64,000 bases of DNA. Origin: Salarchaeum sp. JOR-1 (GTDB lineage Archaea; Halobacteriota; Halobacteria; Halobacteriales; Halobacteriaceae). This document shows, in pieces, positions 25,584 through 35,230 of this stretch. Location of the stretch: assembly GCF_007833275.1 (NCBI RefSeq), contig NZ_CP042240.1, forward strand, positions 1-64,000. Direction: 5' to 3'. The notes beneath the pieces are model-generated. The model ran no database searches and had not been told where the DNA came from. It saw only the letters and a program-made list of their open reading frames with translations. The number at the start of each line of letters is the position of its first letter. Position 1 is the stretch's first letter. A program made the translations under genes and the position numbers.

Positions 25584-25667
25584 GAATATCCCTGCCCCTT
25601 GCCCACTAATACCAACGGAGTGTCATAAGTATTCCTCCTATTCCTTATATGAGCCGGTGTGGCGCGG

Positions 25668-27260
25668 TCAGTCGCCGAACCGATCCCGTATCGCCTCCCG
25701 ATCGATCTTCGACGGCCCCGACATCGGCATCTCCTCGACGAACGCGAGCCGGCGCGGCCGCTTGAACCGCGCGAGCCGCCCCTCAAGGAACTCCTCGAGC
25801 GCGTCGAGCGTGAGCGACCGATCCCCGCGGACGACCGCCTTCCCCACTTCGCCCCACTCCGCGTCCGAGACCCCGATCACGACGACCTCCTCGACCTTCG
25901 GATGGTCGGCGACGGCGTTCTCGACCGCAGCCGGATACACGTTCTCCCCGCCCGAGACGAACATGTTCTTCTTCCGCCCCTCGATGTAGTAGTAGCCGTC
26001 CGCGTCGACCCGCGCGAGGTCGCCCGTCGACACCCAGCCGCCCGCGTCCGACTCGGTCGTCCGACCGAACGCCTCGCGTGACTCCGCGGGCGCGTTCCAA
26101 TACCCGTCCCCCGCGTGCGGTGACGCGAGCTCGAGCTCGCCCACCTCGCCGACACCGACCTCGCAGCCGTCGTCGTCGACGACGCGCGCGTCCACGTGCA
26201 TCGCCGGGACGCCGACGCTCCCCGCCTTCTCCCGCGGCCACCCGTCCGGCATCGTGAAGTTGTTCGGGCCGCACTCCGTCAGCCCGTAGCCCTGGGAGAG
26301 CGGGACGTCGCGCTCCCACCAGCGGTCGAGCACAGCGTCCCGACACGGCCCGCCGCCTGACTTCGCGAACCGCAACGACGAGAGGTCGGTCGACGCCCAC
26401 TCCTCGTGCTCCGTCATCATCCGGAGAACGGCGGGCACCGCGACGAGCACCGACGCCGACTGCGACTCGACGAGCCCTAGCACCTCGCCCGCATCGAACG
26501 TCCGCGCGATCGCGACCGTCCCCCCCATGTGGAAGAGCGGGAGCGTGAGGACGTTCCACCCGCCCGTGTGGAACAGCGGGAACACCATCGGCGTGACGTC
26601 GTCCGCACGCAATCCCCACGCCGTAATCGTGTTGATCGAGTTCCAGAGCACGCTCCCGTGAGTCAGCACGGTCTCCTTCGGCACGCCCGTCGATCCGCCA
26701 GTGTGGAGAAACAGACAGGGGTCGTCGAGCGACCGCTCCCCAACCCGGAACCGCGAGTCGTCCGCGGGACGCCCGTCGCTGAGCTCCGGCCACGCCGCCG
26801 AGTCCGCGTCCGCCGCCGGGAGCGAGCGCACTGTCGGGTCGATACCGCTGTGCTCGAGCGCGTCCGCGACGAGATCCGCGAACGGCGCTTCCACGACGAG
26901 CATCGCCGGGTCGGCGTCGGCGAGGAGTTCGCCGAGCTCGCGCGCCGCGAGCCGGTGGGAGAGCGGCGCGAGCACGCCGCCGGTCTTCCCGCACGCGAAG
27001 AACAGATCGAACAGCTCGGGCCGGTTCCGGGAGACGACGGCGACCCGCTCGCCGCCGGTGACGTCGTAGTCCGCGAGCAGTCGCGCAGTTCGATTCGCGC
27101 GCGCGTCGAGGTCGGCGTACGTGTACGTGCGGTTCGTCGTCGCGTCGAGCACGGCCGTCCGGTCGGGCGACAGCATCGCCCGCCGCTCGCTCCACGCGCC
27201 CACCCACTCGTAGGGCCGGGCTCCGTGTTCGTGGACGCGGCCGCCGCCCTCACTGCTCAT
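25668..27260 (-). CDS. AMP-dependent acyl-CoA synthetase/ligase
   Basis: The 530-aa protein shows the adenylate-forming family signatures: P-loop LHTGGSTGVPKETVLTHGS, GYGLTECGPNNF, GWVSTGDLARVDADGYYYIE and the lysine loop GPSKIDRE near the C-terminus. It activates a carboxylic acid to the acyl-AMP and then the CoA ester in the cytoplasm. ATG 27260 overlaps the stop of the hydrolase gene, so the two are co-translated. With the ABC importer, KAS III and MaoC nearby, the substrate is likely an imported organic acid. Confidence 0.85.
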   Translation of the reverse strand: MSSEGGGRVHEHGARPYEWVGAWSERRAMLSPDRTAVLDATTNRTYTYADLDARANRTARLLADYDVTGGERVAVVSRNRPELFDLFFACGKTGGVLAPLSHRLAARELGELLADADPAMLVVEAPFADLVADALEHSGIDPTVRSLPAADADSAAWPELSDGRPADDSRFRVGERSLDDPCLFLHTGGSTGVPKETVLTHGSVLWNSINTITAWGLRADDVTPMVFPLFHTGGWNVLTLPLFHMGGTVAIARTFDAGEVLGLVESQSASVLVAVPAVLRMMTEHEEWASTDLSSLRFAKSGGGPCRDAVLDRWWERDVPLSQGYGLTECGPNNFTMPDGWPREKAGSVGVPAMHVDARVVDDDGCEVGVGEVGELELASPHAGDGYWNAPAESREAFGRTTESDAGGWVSTGDLARVDADGYYYIEGRKKNMFVSGGENVYPAAVENAVADHPKVEEVVVIGVSDAEWGEVGKAVVRGDRSLTLDALEEFLEGRLARFKRPRRLAFVEEMPMSGPSKIDREAIRDRFGD

Positions 27261-28053
27261 CGAGGAACCTCCGGATGCGTCCGGTGACGTCGTCCGCGTG
27301 CTCGATGAAGACGAGGTGGGGGCCGCCGTCGACCAACTCGAGCGTGCTGTTCGGGAGGCGGTCGTGGAGGGCGTGGGCGTTCTCCACGGGGAGTACGGCG
27401 TCCGCGGTGCCGTGCACGACCAACACCGGGAGGGTGAGCGCGTCGAGGTCGTCGCTCGCGTCGAAGGCGGTGACGGCGGCCGCCTGCGCGTTCCGCCCCG
27501 CCTCGCTCGCATCGCCGTCGAGCCGCCAGTCCACGATCTCCTCGACGAGGTTCGCGTTCTCCTCGAAGAACCCCTCGGAGACGGCCGGCGTCATCTTGTA
27601 CCGGAGCTTCTCGCGTTCGTCCGCGTCGGCGGGCGCGTCAAACATGTATGCCTGCGTTTCCTCCGGGACGGGAACCGCGTCCTCGCCGCCCGGGGACGTG
27701 CAGAGGAGAACCAGCGAGTCGGCGCGGTCGTAGTCGAGCGCGTACCGTTGCGCGATCATCCCGCCCATGCTCGCGCCGACGACGTGCGCGGACGACACGC
27801 CGGCGTCCGCGAGGACGGCGTCGAGGTCGCCCGCCATCGCCTCGATGCCGTACGGGCCGGGCGGACAGTCCGACGCACCCGTGCCGCGGTTGTCGAAGAC
27901 GATCGTGTCGTACTCCTCCGCGAGCGTGTCCCGCTGCCACCGCCACATCCAGCGCCCGTAGCCCAGTCCCTCGACGAAGACGACGGTCTCCGCCTCCGGC
28001 GGGCCGCGGCGGTCGTACGCCAGCGCGACATCGTCGTTGTACGCGGTCGGCAT
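27250..28053 (-). CDS. alpha/beta-fold hydrolase
   Basis: ATG 28053 (MPTAYNDDVALAYDRRG) gives 267 aa; a start at 28080 adds 9 residues with less typical composition. The catalytic Ser lies in VVGASMGGMIAQRYAL (GxSxG), the acid in VLVVHGTADAVLPVEN and the His in VDGGPHLVFIEH. The enzyme resembles 3-oxoadipate enol-lactonase and similar esterases. It precedes the ligase with an overlap, so it probably acts on the same substrate. Confidence 0.85.
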   Translation of the reverse strand: MPTAYNDDVALAYDRRGPPEAETVVFVEGLGYGRWMWRWQRDTLAEEYDTIVFDNRGTGASDCPPGPYGIEAMAGDLDAVLADAGVSSAHVVGASMGGMIAQRYALDYDRADSLVLLCTSPGGEDAVPVPEETQAYMFDAPADADEREKLRYKMTPAVSEGFFEENANLVEEIVDWRLDGDASEAGRNAQAAAVTAFDASDDLDALTLPVLVVHGTADAVLPVENAHALHDRLPNSTLELVDGGPHLVFIEHADDVTGRIRRFLDEQ

Positions 28054-28141
28054 ACCAGTGACTGACGTCCGACGCCGCAATCAAATACCAGATTCACATG
28101 TTAACCACGAGGACTACGCGGCCCGCGTTCGTAGGTAGCGT

Positions 28142-28552
28142 ATGGCAGTCGCAGCCGTCGGTGAGACAGCGACCGAGGATCGATCGGTGACGCGGGAGAC
28201 GATCGACGCGTTCGCCGAGGTGACGGGCGACGACAACCCCCTGCATCTCGACGAGTCGTACGCCGCGGACGGCCCGTTCGGTGGCGTGGTCGCGCACGGC
28301 ATGCTCGGCGCTGGCGTCGTCAGCGCCGCGCTCGCCACACTTCCCGGGGATATCGTGTATCTCGACCAGGATCTCGAATTCGTCGCACCGGTACGGCCGC
28401 CGACGACGCTCCGGGCGCGCGCCGCCGTCGTCGAGGATCTCGGGAACGATCGCGTGCGCGTCGAAACCACCGTTCGATCCGGGCCGGACGACGACTCGAA
28501 GACCGTTATCGAGGGGACGGCGACCGTCCTCTCGGTTCCCCACGAGGACTGA
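28142..28552 (+). CDS. MaoC-family hydratase/dehydratase
   Basis: The 136-aa hot-dog protein carries the MaoC active-site motif: FAEVTGDDNPLHLDESYA (D31, H35) and GVVAHGMLGAG. Enzymes of this family hydrate enoyl-CoA thioesters. It is divergent from the hydrolase/ligase genes (88 bp apart), sharing their control region. It fits an acyl-CoA breakdown route. Confidence 0.85.
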   Translation: MAVAAVGETATEDRSVTRETIDAFAEVTGDDNPLHLDESYAADGPFGGVVAHGMLGAGVVSAALATLPGDIVYLDQDLEFVAPVRPPTTLRARAAVVEDLGNDRVRVETTVRSGPDDDSKTVIEGTATVLSVPHED

Positions 28553-29005
28553 CGCGGCCCCGACCGCCTCCGGTGGGAAGCGGAGGTCAACGGAGCGCCG
28601 TGGCCCCGATTGCCAGCGGTGGCGTTCCCGTCTCCCACGCCCTGTGAACAGGCCGCATTGCTGAGCTCGTCTATGCGATGGTGTGGCTCTGGATCGCCGC
28701 TCTCCGCCGCTCTGTCGGTGCCGGAGTCAGCAAACCGGTCGTACGCACCACATCGGCAGCCCGCGTGAACCGCCTCGGGGTCAAGCCCCGAGGCACTCGG
28801 CCTGCTCCGCCTGTAGAGAGATTGCAGTCGCAGCGCTCACCGGGGCGCTCGGACGCTGTACCGTGCTCACGACTAGCGCCGTCTTATCGCCCGTCCTGGG
28901 CGACGCGGTTCTCCCGCACGCGGTTTGACTGCGTGACGAGCGAGCACTCCTCGACGAGGCGAGCGAGACCGGCTGCTGTCCCGATCCCGCGTCTCGTGCT
29001 GGTCG
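28553..29005. other. 453-bp non-coding stretch with a strong hairpin
   Basis: No convincing gene is seen. At 28772-28794 a perfect 9-bp hairpin (GCCTCGGGG, loop TCAAG, CCCCGAGGC) resembles the 3' end hairpins of IS200/IS605-type elements, which haloarchaea carry in numbers. No transposase or TnpB frame could be followed upstream, so a remnant is only a guess. Confidence 0.3.
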
Positions 29006-29578
29006 CTAGGACGGCCACTCCCCGTTCGAGTTCCAGTGACGCTGCCAGAGGTACCATCCGACGACGAGGCTTCCCGCGTAGAGCGCGAGCAGGAGTATCG
29101 ATCGACCCTGGGCGAGGATCGCGTACAGCACGAGGAAGCCGCCGAGGACGCTCCCGCCGACGAGCTGTAAGAGCGACCCGCCGGGTGTCTGCGCCTGGAG
29201 ATCGAGACCGGTCCACGATCGAATCCCTACCAGGACGCCAACGAGACCCGCGGTCGTGACGACGGGGAGCCCGGGGAATGCCCAGAGGGCCGTCGGCAAC
29301 GCCGGCGCCTCGCTGAGGATCACCGCCCACGCGAACAGACTCCCACCGTACCAGACGATGCCCCGGAGCAGTTCCTCGCCCACGATCCGGTGGCGACCGG
29401 ACGCTTCGAGGATCCCACCGACGAAGTAGAGAATGCCGAGCGGAGCCACGAAGGCGAGCGGCGGCCCCAGGAATGCGAGCGGCCCATCGACCACCACCGC
29501 GAGGAGGGCAAGCAGACCGGCCAGCACCGAGACGCCAGCCCCGTATCGGTGGATGGAGAGGAACGTCTCGTGATCCAT
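29006..29578 (-). CDS. integral membrane protein, 190 aa
   Basis: ATG 29578 (MDHETFLSIHRYGAGVSVL) is preferred over 29620. The protein has about six hydrophobic helices with short loops and ends WYLWQRHWNSNGEWPS. No catalytic motif is seen. It is a single gene convergent with the non-coding stretch before it and divergent from the amidohydrolase. Family not recognised. Confidence 0.6.
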   Translation of the reverse strand: MDHETFLSIHRYGAGVSVLAGLLALLAVVVDGPLAFLGPPLAFVAPLGILYFVGGILEASGRHRIVGEELLRGIVWYGGSLFAWAVILSEAPALPTALWAFPGLPVVTTAGLVGVLVGIRSWTGLDLQAQTPGGSLLQLVGGSVLGGFLVLYAILAQGRSILLLALYAGSLVVGWYLWQRHWNSNGEWPS

Positions 29579-29779
29579 ACGACCGACTTGTTCGACTCCT
29601 CGTAAAAATCTTGTCCGCACCGTTCGGGCGCCGGCCGATCAGCCAGTACGCGCCCGAGAGGCACACGTCTCCGAACCGACGACGCGCACCCATCCCGGAA
29701 CTCCCGCTGAGTATCTATCGAGCTGGTTTCACTTCACCCACCCCAAACTTGTTCTAACCCGTAGAATATTCAATAGGTA

Positions 29780-31231
29780 ATGGCGGACATCCTGATTCAC
29801 GATGCGATCGTCCTCACGGTAAACCAAGACCATCAAATCTTGAAGAACGGATCCATTCGCATCGCAGACGGAACGATCCAAGCTGTTGACCCGACCGCAC
29901 CTGCTGATCGAGACCGATCAGCAGATCGCGTCATTGATGCTGGCGGGAAGGTCGTGCTCCCTGGCCTCATCGATGCCCACCGGCACACGGACTTCACGCT
30001 CGTTCAGGGGCTGTTCAGCGAACTCGAAGGCGAGGAGCTGCTGAAAGAAGCGCTCGCATTATATCACAGCGCTGAACCGACGCTGGGGGACGGGTTTTTC
30101 GAGGCTGCATGGCAACTCGCCTGTCTCCGTCAGCTCACACACGGCGTGACGACCGTCAACGCGATGGATTTCACTCCCGCACTCGGGGCGGAAGCGATCG
30201 GAGACGCCGGACTGCGGGGAGTGATCGGCCCAGAACTCGCGGACTTTCTCAAGCCTGACACACCGGACGAGCAACTCGCTGAGGCCCGAGAATTCATCGA
30301 AACGCACCACGACACCTACGAGGGGCGTGTCAGGGCGAGTATCGCACCAGGTGGTGAGGCTGGGTGTACACGAGCACTCTGGGACGGCGTGGCAGACCTT
30401 CGAGACGAATATCCCGAATTACGGCTGCACACCCATCTGTACGACTCTGACGCGGCAGATACGATGGCGGCTGGCAGCGGTGCAGACGACCCGCTTGACT
30501 TACTCGAACAGTACGACCTTCTCGATGAGCGGACGCTATTGACGCATCTGCTGCACGCTGATCGGGACGACGCGCGTCGCATCGCTGCGGCTGGCGCGCA
30601 CGTCCTCCACTGCCCGACAGTCTACAGCTACTTTCAGGCCGGGGAGCGAACGTGGTTCCCGCTGCCAGCACTCACCGAGTTCGGTGCGAACATCGCCATC
30701 GGGCTTGACGACCCGTTCTGGTTCGATTCCTGGGATCTCCTTCAAGAGGCGAAGCACGCGCGACTCCTCTCGAATTTCGAATATGGCGCGCAGCAGTGGT
30801 CGTCGTACGACCTCATCAAGATGCTCACGATCGACGCCGCGCAGGCACTCGGTCTGGACGACCGAATCGGGAGTCTCGAACCCGGAAAGCGAGCAGATCT
30901 AGTGATCATTGATATCGATACGCCTCGCCTCCAGCCATTCAGCAATCTCCCGTCAGTGCTGACGAACTCGGTGACGGCTGGCGACATCGAGACGGTGATT
31001 GTGGACGGGACGATTCTCATGGAGGACAACCAGGTGAGATCGATGGACGTCGAACAGGTTCGTGCCGCTGCAGCGCGGGAGCGAGAACGGCTGCAAGCCG
31101 AGACTGGCTGGGGGACATCCCTCGCGGGAAGCTCGCCACCGGATACGTCGATTCTCCGGCGTGTCTCCGGACGGCCACTGGTGCGCGCACTGAAACAGTA
31201 CGGACGCGGATTCGTTCACGAGCACGTCTGA
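29780..31231 (+). CDS. amidohydrolase, deaminase-type (MtaD/TrzN-like)
   Basis: The 483-aa protein has the metal-binding LIDAHRHTDF (H67, H69), a later His in LRLHTHLYDSD, LLTHLLHADRDD and GLDDPFW with the catalytic Asp, and it ends with the family's small beta domain (GKRADLVIIDID). This is the TIM-barrel amidohydrolase superfamily, near S-adenosylhomocysteine/5-methylthioadenosine deaminases and chlorohydrolases. Haloarchaea use such enzymes on nucleosides or guanine-like bases. The substrate cannot be told. A lone gene with a TATA-like region at 29766. Confidence 0.8.
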   Translation: MADILIHDAIVLTVNQDHQILKNGSIRIADGTIQAVDPTAPADRDRSADRVIDAGGKVVLPGLIDAHRHTDFTLVQGLFSELEGEELLKEALALYHSAEPTLGDGFFEAAWQLACLRQLTHGVTTVNAMDFTPALGAEAIGDAGLRGVIGPELADFLKPDTPDEQLAEAREFIETHHDTYEGRVRASIAPGGEAGCTRALWDGVADLRDEYPELRLHTHLYDSDAADTMAAGSGADDPLDLLEQYDLLDERTLLTHLLHADRDDARRIAAAGAHVLHCPTVYSYFQAGERTWFPLPALTEFGANIAIGLDDPFWFDSWDLLQEAKHARLLSNFEYGAQQWSSYDLIKMLTIDAAQALGLDDRIGSLEPGKRADLVIIDIDTPRLQPFSNLPSVLTNSVTAGDIETVIVDGTILMEDNQVRSMDVEQVRAAAARERERLQAETGWGTSLAGSSPPDTSILRRVSGRPLVRALKQYGRGFVHEHV

Positions 31232-31404
31232 TACTCACAACGTGTACGGATCGTGCGCCCGCTACCGCGGAGTGCTTGACGCGTGTCGCGTGCGAGAACC
31301 ACGGAGCGACACGGCGCCAGAGCCCCGAATTCGACGGATTACCCTGGTTACTATCCGCCAGACGAATGCCGGGGAGCGGTCTCCGCGGATCCTTCGTTCG
31401 ACCA

Positions 31405-31785
31405 TCACCTGGTCGTCTGGTCGAGCGTCTCTCCGGTGGCCCGGAGGTAGGAGGCAACGGCGACAGCACTTCCGACGCCGACACCGATGACGATGCTGGT
31501 ACCCGTCCCGATGTGGAGGAGGCTGCCGGCGACGACCACGACGAGGAAGCCCGCCCCAAACGTTCCGAACGCGGTGGCCAGCCGGCGACGCCCTGCGGGC
31601 GCTCCCCTGTTGGTGCCCCAGGCGACAAGGCCGGCCGCGGTAGCGCCAGCGACCACGCCGACGGGGAGGCCGACTAGCAGCGAGAACTCGATGCGCGACT
31701 GCAGCAGCTCGGTGACAACAACCCCGACGATGAGGAAGGTCGCCACGCCGGCGGCGAGCGTGAGTCCGAGGAGTTTGCGGTTCAT
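31405..31785 (-). CDS. small four-span membrane protein, 126 aa
   Basis: ATG 31785 (MNRKLLGLTLAAGVATFL) gives four hydrophobic helices (about 5-25, 35-58, 70-92 and 94-113) and a short polar tail (RATGETLDQTTR). Small haloarchaeal membrane proteins of this sort are common and uncharacterised. It stands alone. Confidence 0.6.
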   Translation of the reverse strand: MNRKLLGLTLAAGVATFLIVGVVVTELLQSRIEFSLLVGLPVGVVAGATAAGLVAWGTNRGAPAGRRRLATAFGTFGAGFLVVVVAGSLLHIGTGTSIVIGVGVGSAVAVASYLRATGETLDQTTR

Positions 31786-32204
31786 CTGAATCACTAGCAC
31801 GTACGGGCCGGTCCGGGAAATACCACGCTCCTGGGTCTCGGTCAGGCGGACGCAGCCCTCACTCCATGCGCGGCGGACTCGTGTCCCCTCTCGCCCGGAC
31901 AGCCACTGGGAGAGCCGCGACCAGCCCGCCCCCACCCGGGGTATTGGGTGTACTCGCCGATTGGTCTCGGAGCGACTGGGACTGTCGGTCGGCACGTTGT
32001 CCCGGCCGTTACTACGGCACGCCTCGGAGTAACGGCCCGGGTGACCGGATCGGTTGGACGACGCCCTTCCTACCACGCCGCCGGAACGCCCCGCCCTCGA
32101 AATTATTTCCGCTATCTTCGAAGGGGCGGCGACAACGGTCAATAATCGCACGCTGGCGGCCCCTTTTGGATCGACGACGCGTACGGTCGCTTGTGAGCCA
32201 CCGC
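31786..32204. other. 419 bp without a supported gene; one hairpin
   Basis: No frame here has haloarchaeal codon use. A 10-bp perfect inverted repeat, GGCCGTTACT (32004-32013) with AGTAACGGCC (32028-32037), could form a hairpin. The rest is unassigned. Confidence 0.3.
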
Positions 32205-32405
32205 ATGAAACCGACAGCCACGCTCGACCGGATCGACACACCCCTGTTCGTGGCTGGGGCGCTACTCGTCCTCGTGAGCCTGACCGCGGCGGTCTGGATG
32301 CTCAGCCTCGGCGACGTCGTCACGGCGCTCGGACTGGGGCTGCTCGTCGCTTCCGGTCTGTTGCTGACCGGCATCGGCCTCTCGCCCGACGCGGCGACGC
32401 ACTGA
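32205..32405 (+). CDS. 66-aa membrane protein
   Basis: ATG 32205 (MKPTATLDRIDTPLFVAGAL) gives two hydrophobic segments (about 13-33 and 37-57). It ends SPDAATH and is followed by another small membrane ORF about 130 bp on. Unknown function; real coding is supported by composition and length. Confidence 0.45.
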   Translation: MKPTATLDRIDTPLFVAGALLVLVSLTAAVWMLSLGDVVTALGLGLLVASGLLLTGIGLSPDAATH

Positions 32406-32539
32406 CCGACACGGTTCTCAGCGCCCGTCCCGTTGGATACCTATGTTCGAGCGAGACGATACGCCGACGGCACGCTGCTCCCCGTGGGGACTCGGGAGCG
32501 ACGGTACCGCTCGCCGCCGCGGCCCGGAGGTGTCTGTTC

Positions 32540-32737
32540 GTGCCTGAGAACGCGTCTGCCGACGTGGCGACATGGATGCTGGTTCTCTCGGGCGTCGTCA
32601 TCGCCTTTCTGATCGGGGTCGGCTTGCTCCAGCTACTGCGAACCGGCGACCTGGGCCAGTTCCTCCGCGATCTAGGGATCGGCCTGGTCTTGTTGCTTTT
32701 CAGTCTCGGCTTCTACCGGAAGTGGCACGACGCGTAG
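32540..32737 (+). CDS. 65-aa membrane protein with GTG start
   Basis: GTG 32540 follows a strong Shine-Dalgarno site, GGAGGTG at 32526-32532, with 7 nt of spacing. The product has two hydrophobic stretches (about 12-30 and 42-57) and ends GFYRKWHDA. It converges on cydB, whose stop lies only 6 bp away. Unknown function; a bd-oxidase accessory role is conceivable but not shown. Confidence 0.5.
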   Translation: MPENASADVATWMLVLSGVVIAFLIGVGLLQLLRTGDLGQFLRDLGIGLVLLLFSLGFYRKWHDA

Positions 32738-32743
32738 GCCGAC

Positions 32744-33757
32744 CTACGCGTAGGCGTCCTGCTCCTCGACCGGACCGCTGAACGCCGAGTACAGCACGAC
32801 GAAGTAGGACACGACGAGCGGTAAGAGCACGCCCGCGCCGATCGTCGAGAGGTTCAGCGGGAGCGTCGACACGACCGCCGCCGTGACCGTGAGACCGGTC
32901 GCGGGGTCGATCTGTGGGTACAGCAGTATCGCGACGAGCGCCACGAGGCCGTACACCTGGGCTGCGACCGCCGCGAACGCGAGGTAGTACTGGTCGGCCC
33001 GGCCGGCGAGGACGTGGACGCCGGCCAGGAGAACCGTCAGCCCGACCAGCCCCAGAGTCGGCAGCGAGAGGAGCGTGACGTGAGACGCCGAGCGACTGCC
33101 CGCGACCAGCGCGGCGACCGCCAGGATCAGGTAGGCGACCTGTGCCAGGTGGCCAAGCGCCCGGGTCTCGAGCCGAACGTCGCCGCGCGTTTTCAGCCCG
33201 AGGTAGGCGGCACCGTCGACGACGGTTAGTGCGACGACGGCGAGGCCGACGAGCACGCTGGCGGGCGACGCGACGCCCGTGACGCCGAACAGCCAGTTCC
33301 CGGCGAACACGCCCAGGAAGAACGGAGCAGTGATGCTCCCGACGACGAAGGCCTGTCCCCAGCGGCGCTGCCAGGCGTCGTCGTGGCGCTGTTCGTACAT
33401 CTCCGGCGCGAGACCCCGCAGGATGAGCGCCGCGAGGATGGCGAACATCAGCAGGTAGTGGCGGCTGAACAGGGCCGCGTACACCTCGGGGAAGACCGCG
33501 AACAGCATCCCCCCGAAGACGACGAGCCACACCTCGTTGCCGTCCCAGAACGGCCCGATGGCGGCCAGCAACTGCTCGCGCTCGTGGGCGTCGTCCCGCG
33601 TTGCGAACAGCGCGCCCACGCCGAAGTCGAACCCGTCCAGAAACAGGAAGGTTCCGAAGACGGCGAAGACGAGCGCGAACCAGAGCCGGGCCAGCGGGAG
33701 GCCAAAGAGCGGGCCGTCGCCGAGACCGAGGGTCGTCGCGACGATCGGATCAGTCAT
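32744..33757 (-). CDS. cydB: cytochrome bd quinol oxidase subunit II
   Basis: ATG 33757 gives 337 aa with eight or nine membrane helices and CydB motifs: LWFALVFAVFGTFLFLDGFD at the start, and GPFWDGNEVWLVVFGGMLFA, a hallmark of the family. Subunit II stabilises the oxidase. The gene overlaps cydA by 8 bp, so both come from one mRNA. Cytochrome bd reduces O2 to water with quinol and works at low oxygen or under sulfide and oxidative stress. Confidence 0.9.
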   Translation of the reverse strand: MTDPIVATTLGLGDGPLFGLPLARLWFALVFAVFGTFLFLDGFDFGVGALFATRDDAHEREQLLAAIGPFWDGNEVWLVVFGGMLFAVFPEVYAALFSRHYLLMFAILAALILRGLAPEMYEQRHDDAWQRRWGQAFVVGSITAPFFLGVFAGNWLFGVTGVASPASVLVGLAVVALTVVDGAAYLGLKTRGDVRLETRALGHLAQVAYLILAVAALVAGSRSASHVTLLSLPTLGLVGLTVLLAGVHVLAGRADQYYLAFAAVAAQVYGLVALVAILLYPQIDPATGLTVTAAVVSTLPLNLSTIGAGVLLPLVVSYFVVLYSAFSGPVEEQDAYA

Positions 33758-35150
33758 CGTTCGGAACGACCTCCTCACGACCGGGCGTGTCGCGTTCGAG
33801 AGCCGGTGGTCGCGTCGGGGCCTCCTCCCGAATGAGCCTGACGACGACGTACCAGTAGAGGACGAGTAAGGCGGTGTAGACGCCGACGAAGCCGGCGAGC
33901 GTGGCGAGGGCCTCAGCGCCGGTCAGTCCCGCCGAGACGCCGGCGTGGGTCTTCATGACGCCCTGGATGACCCACGGCTGTCGACCGACCTCCGTGACGA
34001 TCCACCCCAGCTCGACGGTGACGATCCCCAGTACCGACGAGCCGACCAGCGCCTTCGCGAGCAGGTCGTCCTCGAACAGTTCGCCCCGGAGCCAGCGGTA
34101 TCCGCCCCAGAACGCCAGCAGGATGAACCACATCCCAAGGCCGACCATCGCCCGGAACGCCCAGAACACGATGGCGACCGGCGGGCTCTCGCCAGGAATG
34201 TCGTCGAGTCCCGTGATCTGTGCGCCCGGATCGCCGCCGCTCGCCAGTATCGACGCGACGAAGGGGAGCTCGACGACGAACAGATTCTCGGCGTGGGGGT
34301 CGATAACGTCCTCTAGACTCGTCGGAAACGCCAGCAATTTCAGTCCGACCGAGGACTCGGTGTCGTACTGTGCCTCCATGGCGGCGAACTTCTTGGGCTG
34401 GGTTTCGGCGACGTGGCGGCCGTAGGCGTCGCCGTGGATCGCCTGGAAGGGAGCCGTGACGAGCAGCACTGCCAGACCCACTTTCATCGTCTTACGCCAG
34501 AACCGTGTATCGCGGTTCGTCCAGACGTAGTAGGCCGCCACGCCGGTGATGAAGAGCGCGACCGACAGCACGGCCGCGTTCTGCATGTGGATATACATCC
34601 ACGGGAACCGGGGGTTGGCGTAGGCTGCGATCGGATCGACGAGCGATATGACCGGCTGGCCGCTCTCTCGTGCGACCTCGAACCCCCGGGGCGTCTGCAT
34701 CCAGGAGTTGGCGATCAGAATCCAGACCGCCGACAGCCACGTTCCGAGGCCGACGAAGATGGACGACAGCATGTACAGTCGGTCGCCAACCTCGTCCCGA
34801 CCGAACACGAAGATGCCCAGGAACGTCGCCTCGAGCATGAACGCCATCATCCCCTCGATGGCAAGTGGGCCGCCGAACAACTCGCCCGCCGCCGTCGCGA
34901 ACGCCGCGAAGTTCGTCCCGAACTCGAACTCCAGTACGATCCCCGTCACGGTGCCGACGACGAAGGAGATGGCGAAGATCTTCGTCCAGAAGACCCGGAG
35001 CTGTTCGTATACCTGTTCCTGCGTCCGTATCTCCTTCCAGGTGAAATAGATGAGAAACGGGGCCAGTCCCATGCTCATCACCGGGAAGATGATGTGAACG
35101 ATCGTCGTCAACGCAAATTGGAGTCTGCTAGCGATAACTGGATCGATCAT
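33750..35150 (-). CDS. cydA: cytochrome bd quinol oxidase subunit I
   Basis: The 466-aa protein has the CydA signatures: TTIVHIIFPVMSMG with the b595-ligand His, YIHMQNAAVLS with a haem b558 His, VVTAPF-type helix PFQAIHGDAYGRHVAETQPK in the Q-loop region, and GWIVTEVGRQPWVIQG. The Q-loop is of the short type. It is the catalytic subunit that holds haems b558, b595 and d. The start ATG 35150 lies 80 bp after the peroxiredoxin stop, so peroxiredoxin, cydA and cydB may form an operon. No cydCD or cydX is seen. Confidence 0.9.
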   Translation of the reverse strand: MIDPVIASRLQFALTTIVHIIFPVMSMGLAPFLIYFTWKEIRTQEQVYEQLRVFWTKIFAISFVVGTVTGIVLEFEFGTNFAAFATAAGELFGGPLAIEGMMAFMLEATFLGIFVFGRDEVGDRLYMLSSIFVGLGTWLSAVWILIANSWMQTPRGFEVARESGQPVISLVDPIAAYANPRFPWMYIHMQNAAVLSVALFITGVAAYYVWTNRDTRFWRKTMKVGLAVLLVTAPFQAIHGDAYGRHVAETQPKKFAAMEAQYDTESSVGLKLLAFPTSLEDVIDPHAENLFVVELPFVASILASGGDPGAQITGLDDIPGESPPVAIVFWAFRAMVGLGMWFILLAFWGGYRWLRGELFEDDLLAKALVGSSVLGIVTVELGWIVTEVGRQPWVIQGVMKTHAGVSAGLTGAEALATLAGFVGVYTALLVLYWYVVVRLIREEAPTRPPALERDTPGREEVVPNDD

Positions 35151-35230
35151 GTGGGGGGGTGAGAGTCGTGGGTTCGGCACTCGTTCGGCGGCGGGCGAGC
35201 GCTCGGGTTCCGACGCGGGCCGCTGGCGCG

